Assembly: GCA_963402885.1 (NCBI GenBank)
Contig: OY727095.1
Location: forward strand, 24,433,001-24,497,000
From: Antedon bifida
Lineage: Eukaryota > Echinodermata > Crinoidea > Comatulida > Antedonidae
Direction: 5' to 3'
Length of the DNA: 64,000 bases
Below, piece after piece: positions 26,701 to 31,226 of this stretch (positions within the stretch are counted from its first letter, which is position 1; each line of letters opens with the position of its first letter). The notes below the pieces were generated by a model that worked only from the letters and a program-made list of their open reading frames with translations, had not been told where the DNA came from and ran no database searches. A program made the translations under genes and the position numbers.

Positions 26701-29700
26701 AAATGGGTACCAAAAGTTCAATTAACTAACTCCACTTAATTAGTATGCCTAATTGTTTTCAATTAAGTACCTCTTGACGTAACTGCTTACAACCTATTGA
26801 AGAGGATTTTTTGTAATTGTTTTTACCTCCTGTAAGCAGGCACCTGAAAAGTTTCTTGTCAATAATTCAATCTTTGAAATGGGGGGAATCAATGCATGGA
26901 ATGTGATACAAAATCAAATGGCAATAGACCGGCAGCTCAGAGACATTTGGTTAGATGAACTAACTATAAGATGGTGTAAAAAAAGGTTACCTAAAGTCAA
27001 TAAAAATGGGTGTCTACCCCGCTGCGTATAGATGTGGGGACCCCGAAAGGTGCTAAAAATTGCAATAGGCCCTACGGAGGGCCTAGAAGTGGGGACAGCA
27101 TAGATGAGTGACATACCGCTCACAATTAATGCCGAATAAATACTAAATGGGTAATGAGAGCACAAGTACCAGACGCCCTAAAGTTTGAATAGAGATTATT
27201 TTATATATTGTAGATACCATCACACGTCCACGTCAAATAGCGAAAATGGGACATCAAGTATTTTGAGAACCGTTTTGATTGTTAAGTTAGCCGGAGCCTT
27301 TTTCAGTAGGCTATAAATAGAAAGTTACCGAGTATATCGAGCAACGCGAGTTCTGACAATTTCCTTTTTAACATGTTTAATTAAAGTATATTGTTGTTTG
27401 ATTGATTTCTGTGTATTAGGAATATTTAAACAAAAACCACAATAGCAATTTTAGTTGATTATGGATTCATTTATTCAAATTCTAAGATAAACGTCTAAGC
27501 CAAGTGTAAACGTAAACAAAGCGAGCCATACGGTAAAAACAAGAAAGTAAAAACTAACTAATTTGTTAAAATAGCTAACATTAATTTGCAATTTTTAAAT
27601 GAAATTCTGAAATTCCAAATATAAGCTTGGGGTTATTTTTTCAAACAAATTCTATAAGGAGTTGAATATATGTGTATATTACTATCAAAGACTAACCAAG
27701 ATAACATTTTAATGAATTAATCATTAATGGGGTTCGTTGTGAAAAGAGGGTTCACCCGAACTATGAAAAAATGATTGGCTATGGGTTTCACCGGGGGGGG
27801 GGGGTTATAGAAAATTACAAATACAAATTTCACATATTGTACTGTCGCTGAACTTCATCATTATTGCTATGATCATCACTGGACTGCCAGAGGTATGTAG
27901 CTGAGCATCATTATTATTACGAAACCAGCCATCTAATGTGATACAATGTTTGGCTTGTTGTGCCAAATATTTTTGTTTGTGTTTTCTTTCTCTCTCCTTA
28001 CGAGGCATCTTGAGAAAAAGCGATGTCAAAAACAGCGCGCAAAAAGTTTGATATGTGCCCTCCTCTGTAGTATGTGAAACAATCTATTTTTAGAAGTTTA
28101 ACTAGAAATTGTTATGTCACCTCATGATGCTCTTTGATTGGACAGCAATGACACACGACTCGCACATCGTCGGAAATTTCTATTTTTGCCGTTCGTGTAG
28201 TCTACTCAGTCTGTGTATACTAACATACACAAATATGTCACACGATTAAAATATTGAAATGAACCTCTAAAAAAAGGGCACATTTAAAATTTAGGGGGCC
28301 CGGACCCCGTGGACCACTCCCTTGGAATCGCCCTGAGATAGGTAAATCCCCATATTATTGTGTGCAGTTATATTTCAGCATTGACATCCATTAGAAAGCA
28401 CCCTACTAGGGGAAAACCCAACTTAATTAACAGGATGGTTAAAATCAGTACCTTTATATACCATAGAGTAAGTAACGCATGATTTACCGAATTTTGCCCT
28501 TACATAAATTTACATATTGTAACAAAATTTATTCAACATCAACAGACAGTTTACATTGTTTATGATCAAGACACACAGAATAGTCCAGATCCCTATGTAT
28601 TTTCGTGTGCAGATCATGGGGAAAGTGTAAACATTGTGTTTTATGAATATTTGAATCATGCTGGTTATATAAACCCATGTTGTAAAATTTCTAAAATTCA
28701 TCTTTGACCTCTGACCTCAATTTGAATGTCTGACCCATTGAAAACAAAATGGTCATATCTTTGCAACGCTTAGATTAAATTAAATAATTTTAGTGTCAAA
28801 CTATTTGGGAGATGCATATTAATATTTGTTCTAATGGAAAAGTTTGTCAAAAAATGGCCGGAAGTATGATTTTTGCCATTTTTAACCTTTGACCTACATA
28901 TCATATAACTCAGTAACTAACAGTTGGACAAACTTTAAATAGGGCTCATATTAATCTGAAGGTATATGTTTCTATTCAGTCTAATAAGAACTTTTTCAAG
29001 AAAATGACCCAAAATATTTTTATTGACCTTTGACCTGTACTGGTAGTACACATTTCTATAATCTCAAAAACTATTGGCTGTTTAAACTAATGGTTGTTTT
29101 TGTGAAATGGTTCGAAAAATTTTCAGATTAATTTGAGCCCTAAAGTTTTCCAACTGTTAGTTACGGAGTTATTGAGGTCAGAGGTCAAAGATGAATTTTA
29201 GAAATTTGACAACATGGGTTTTTATAACCAGCATGATTCAAATATTCATAAAACACAATGTTTACACTTTCCCCATGATCTGCACACGAAGGCACTTTTT
29301 TTGACATAGCGATCTGGACTAGAAGCCAAAGTGGCTTGTCTTTGTAGTCCCTAAGCATAAAGCATAGACAGACGCATTACAATTTTTAAAAAAATAATAA
29401 AATTAAAAAAATAGTCTATAATAGATGATGATCGATATAACCTTGAAAACTATCCGCGCTTCATCATGGAGGTGCCATTTTAATTCATCATGAATTTTAT
29501 GTGAATTTGAATATGAATTTCCAACCTCTACTACTAACTAGGCCTAGTTGTGTCTGTGTTTCAAAGAAAACAAGGTTGAGTAGGTCCACTGTGGAGGCCT
29601 ACCTAGACTAGGCCTAGAGGCTAGTTAGATGGATCATTATACTCCCAGTAAAGCAGAAAAACTGCATCACACTTTAGGAAGCCTACTACTAGAGGCCTCC

Positions 29701-31195
29701 TACTGGGTCAGTCTAATTACCGAAAATAACCGAAAACAACCGTAAACAACCGAAAACAAACTGAAGACAAACCGAAAACAAAATAAAACTAGATTTAATT
29801 CGTCACTATGACGAATTATAGGTTATATGCATTGATTAAAATAAAGATAATTGATTTTTAAAAGATATATTGATTGATTGATTTTCTCAGAATCTTTAAT
29901 TATTTATAATATATGCTAGGATCTTGCTAACGCAAATACAATAGCCGGTATCGCAATCCGATCAAAGATCCCTCTGCGTATAATGTCATAAACCACAATT
30001 GTTACATAATAATAAAGACATAAGTTTCTTTTTATCTAGATTTCATTATAAATCATGTGTATAATCTATACACTAAGAAATAAAATTGAACAAACAATAC
30101 AAATAATAAAAAAAAATCTTATTTCGTTTCGTTACCCAAGGTGAGGCTCGATCTCGGTACCTTGAATGCTATAGACACGAGCACAGACCACCGAGCCATA
30201 CACAACTTACTAAAACATGTAGAAAGATTCCTCCGTGTATTTACTATTCAGTAGCCACTTTGGTGCAGATAGATTATTACATACCGCAATGAATTATAAT
30301 TTATTACTATGATGACATCTTTAAAAATTTTAAAAAATGATGCACTGTCAAACTATATACGTTTAACTTTAATATATGAAATTCTTAAGAAAGAAAGTTA
30401 ATGTTAAGTTTGTTATTTCGGCCTAAGAAAATGTCATAATTTGTTTGATTGTCGAAATTAATTTTTTTTAATTCAATATGCAATTAATGATGACTTAATC
30501 AACTTTTGTTCTCTTAATTTGATAATAAATCATACATATGATACATACACTTCAAGAAAATGAAATAAAAAATAGGTGTTCCCCAGCATTCTGACGATAT
30601 ATATTAATTTTAAAATTTAGCATATTTTCACTATTTTGTTAACTTATACGTGCGTAGCCTGTCACTTTTGACGTGCTTGTATAACGCAATTTCGAGTTGA
30701 AAAGTGAATCAAATATGATGATATTATTAAAGAAAGGTTGTAAAACAGAAATCGGGCAAAAAGAGTGCCCATTAACGTTTAACGCGCAGTGCGCGTGCAA
30801 AATTCTGCGCACTCGTGGCAATTTTTTAAACGCTTAAAATTGCCTGAAACGTACTCTAATTTCATCGAAAATAAATTTTGACAATTTTAAAACTTTTAAG
30901 CGCGCGTACGCATGCGTTATATGCGCTACGCACGTAATTATATTGCCATATGATGAAATACGACCTGAAATTTATGAGTACCAAATTTTGCTTAAAAGTG
31001 ATTCATGCTTGTGAAGATATGATTACAAACGTGATTTCATTAAATCGCGCGTAGACCGCATAATTTATGATTGCGCACCGTGAAAACATAACCACATCGA
31101 TTCCTGGCCATAAGGAATATACTCTGAAAAATTGACTTAGCTAGATGAAACTGATGCCAAGATAATTCACGGACAAAATAGTGCTAAGGAAAGAA

Positions 31196-31226
<31 letters not shown>

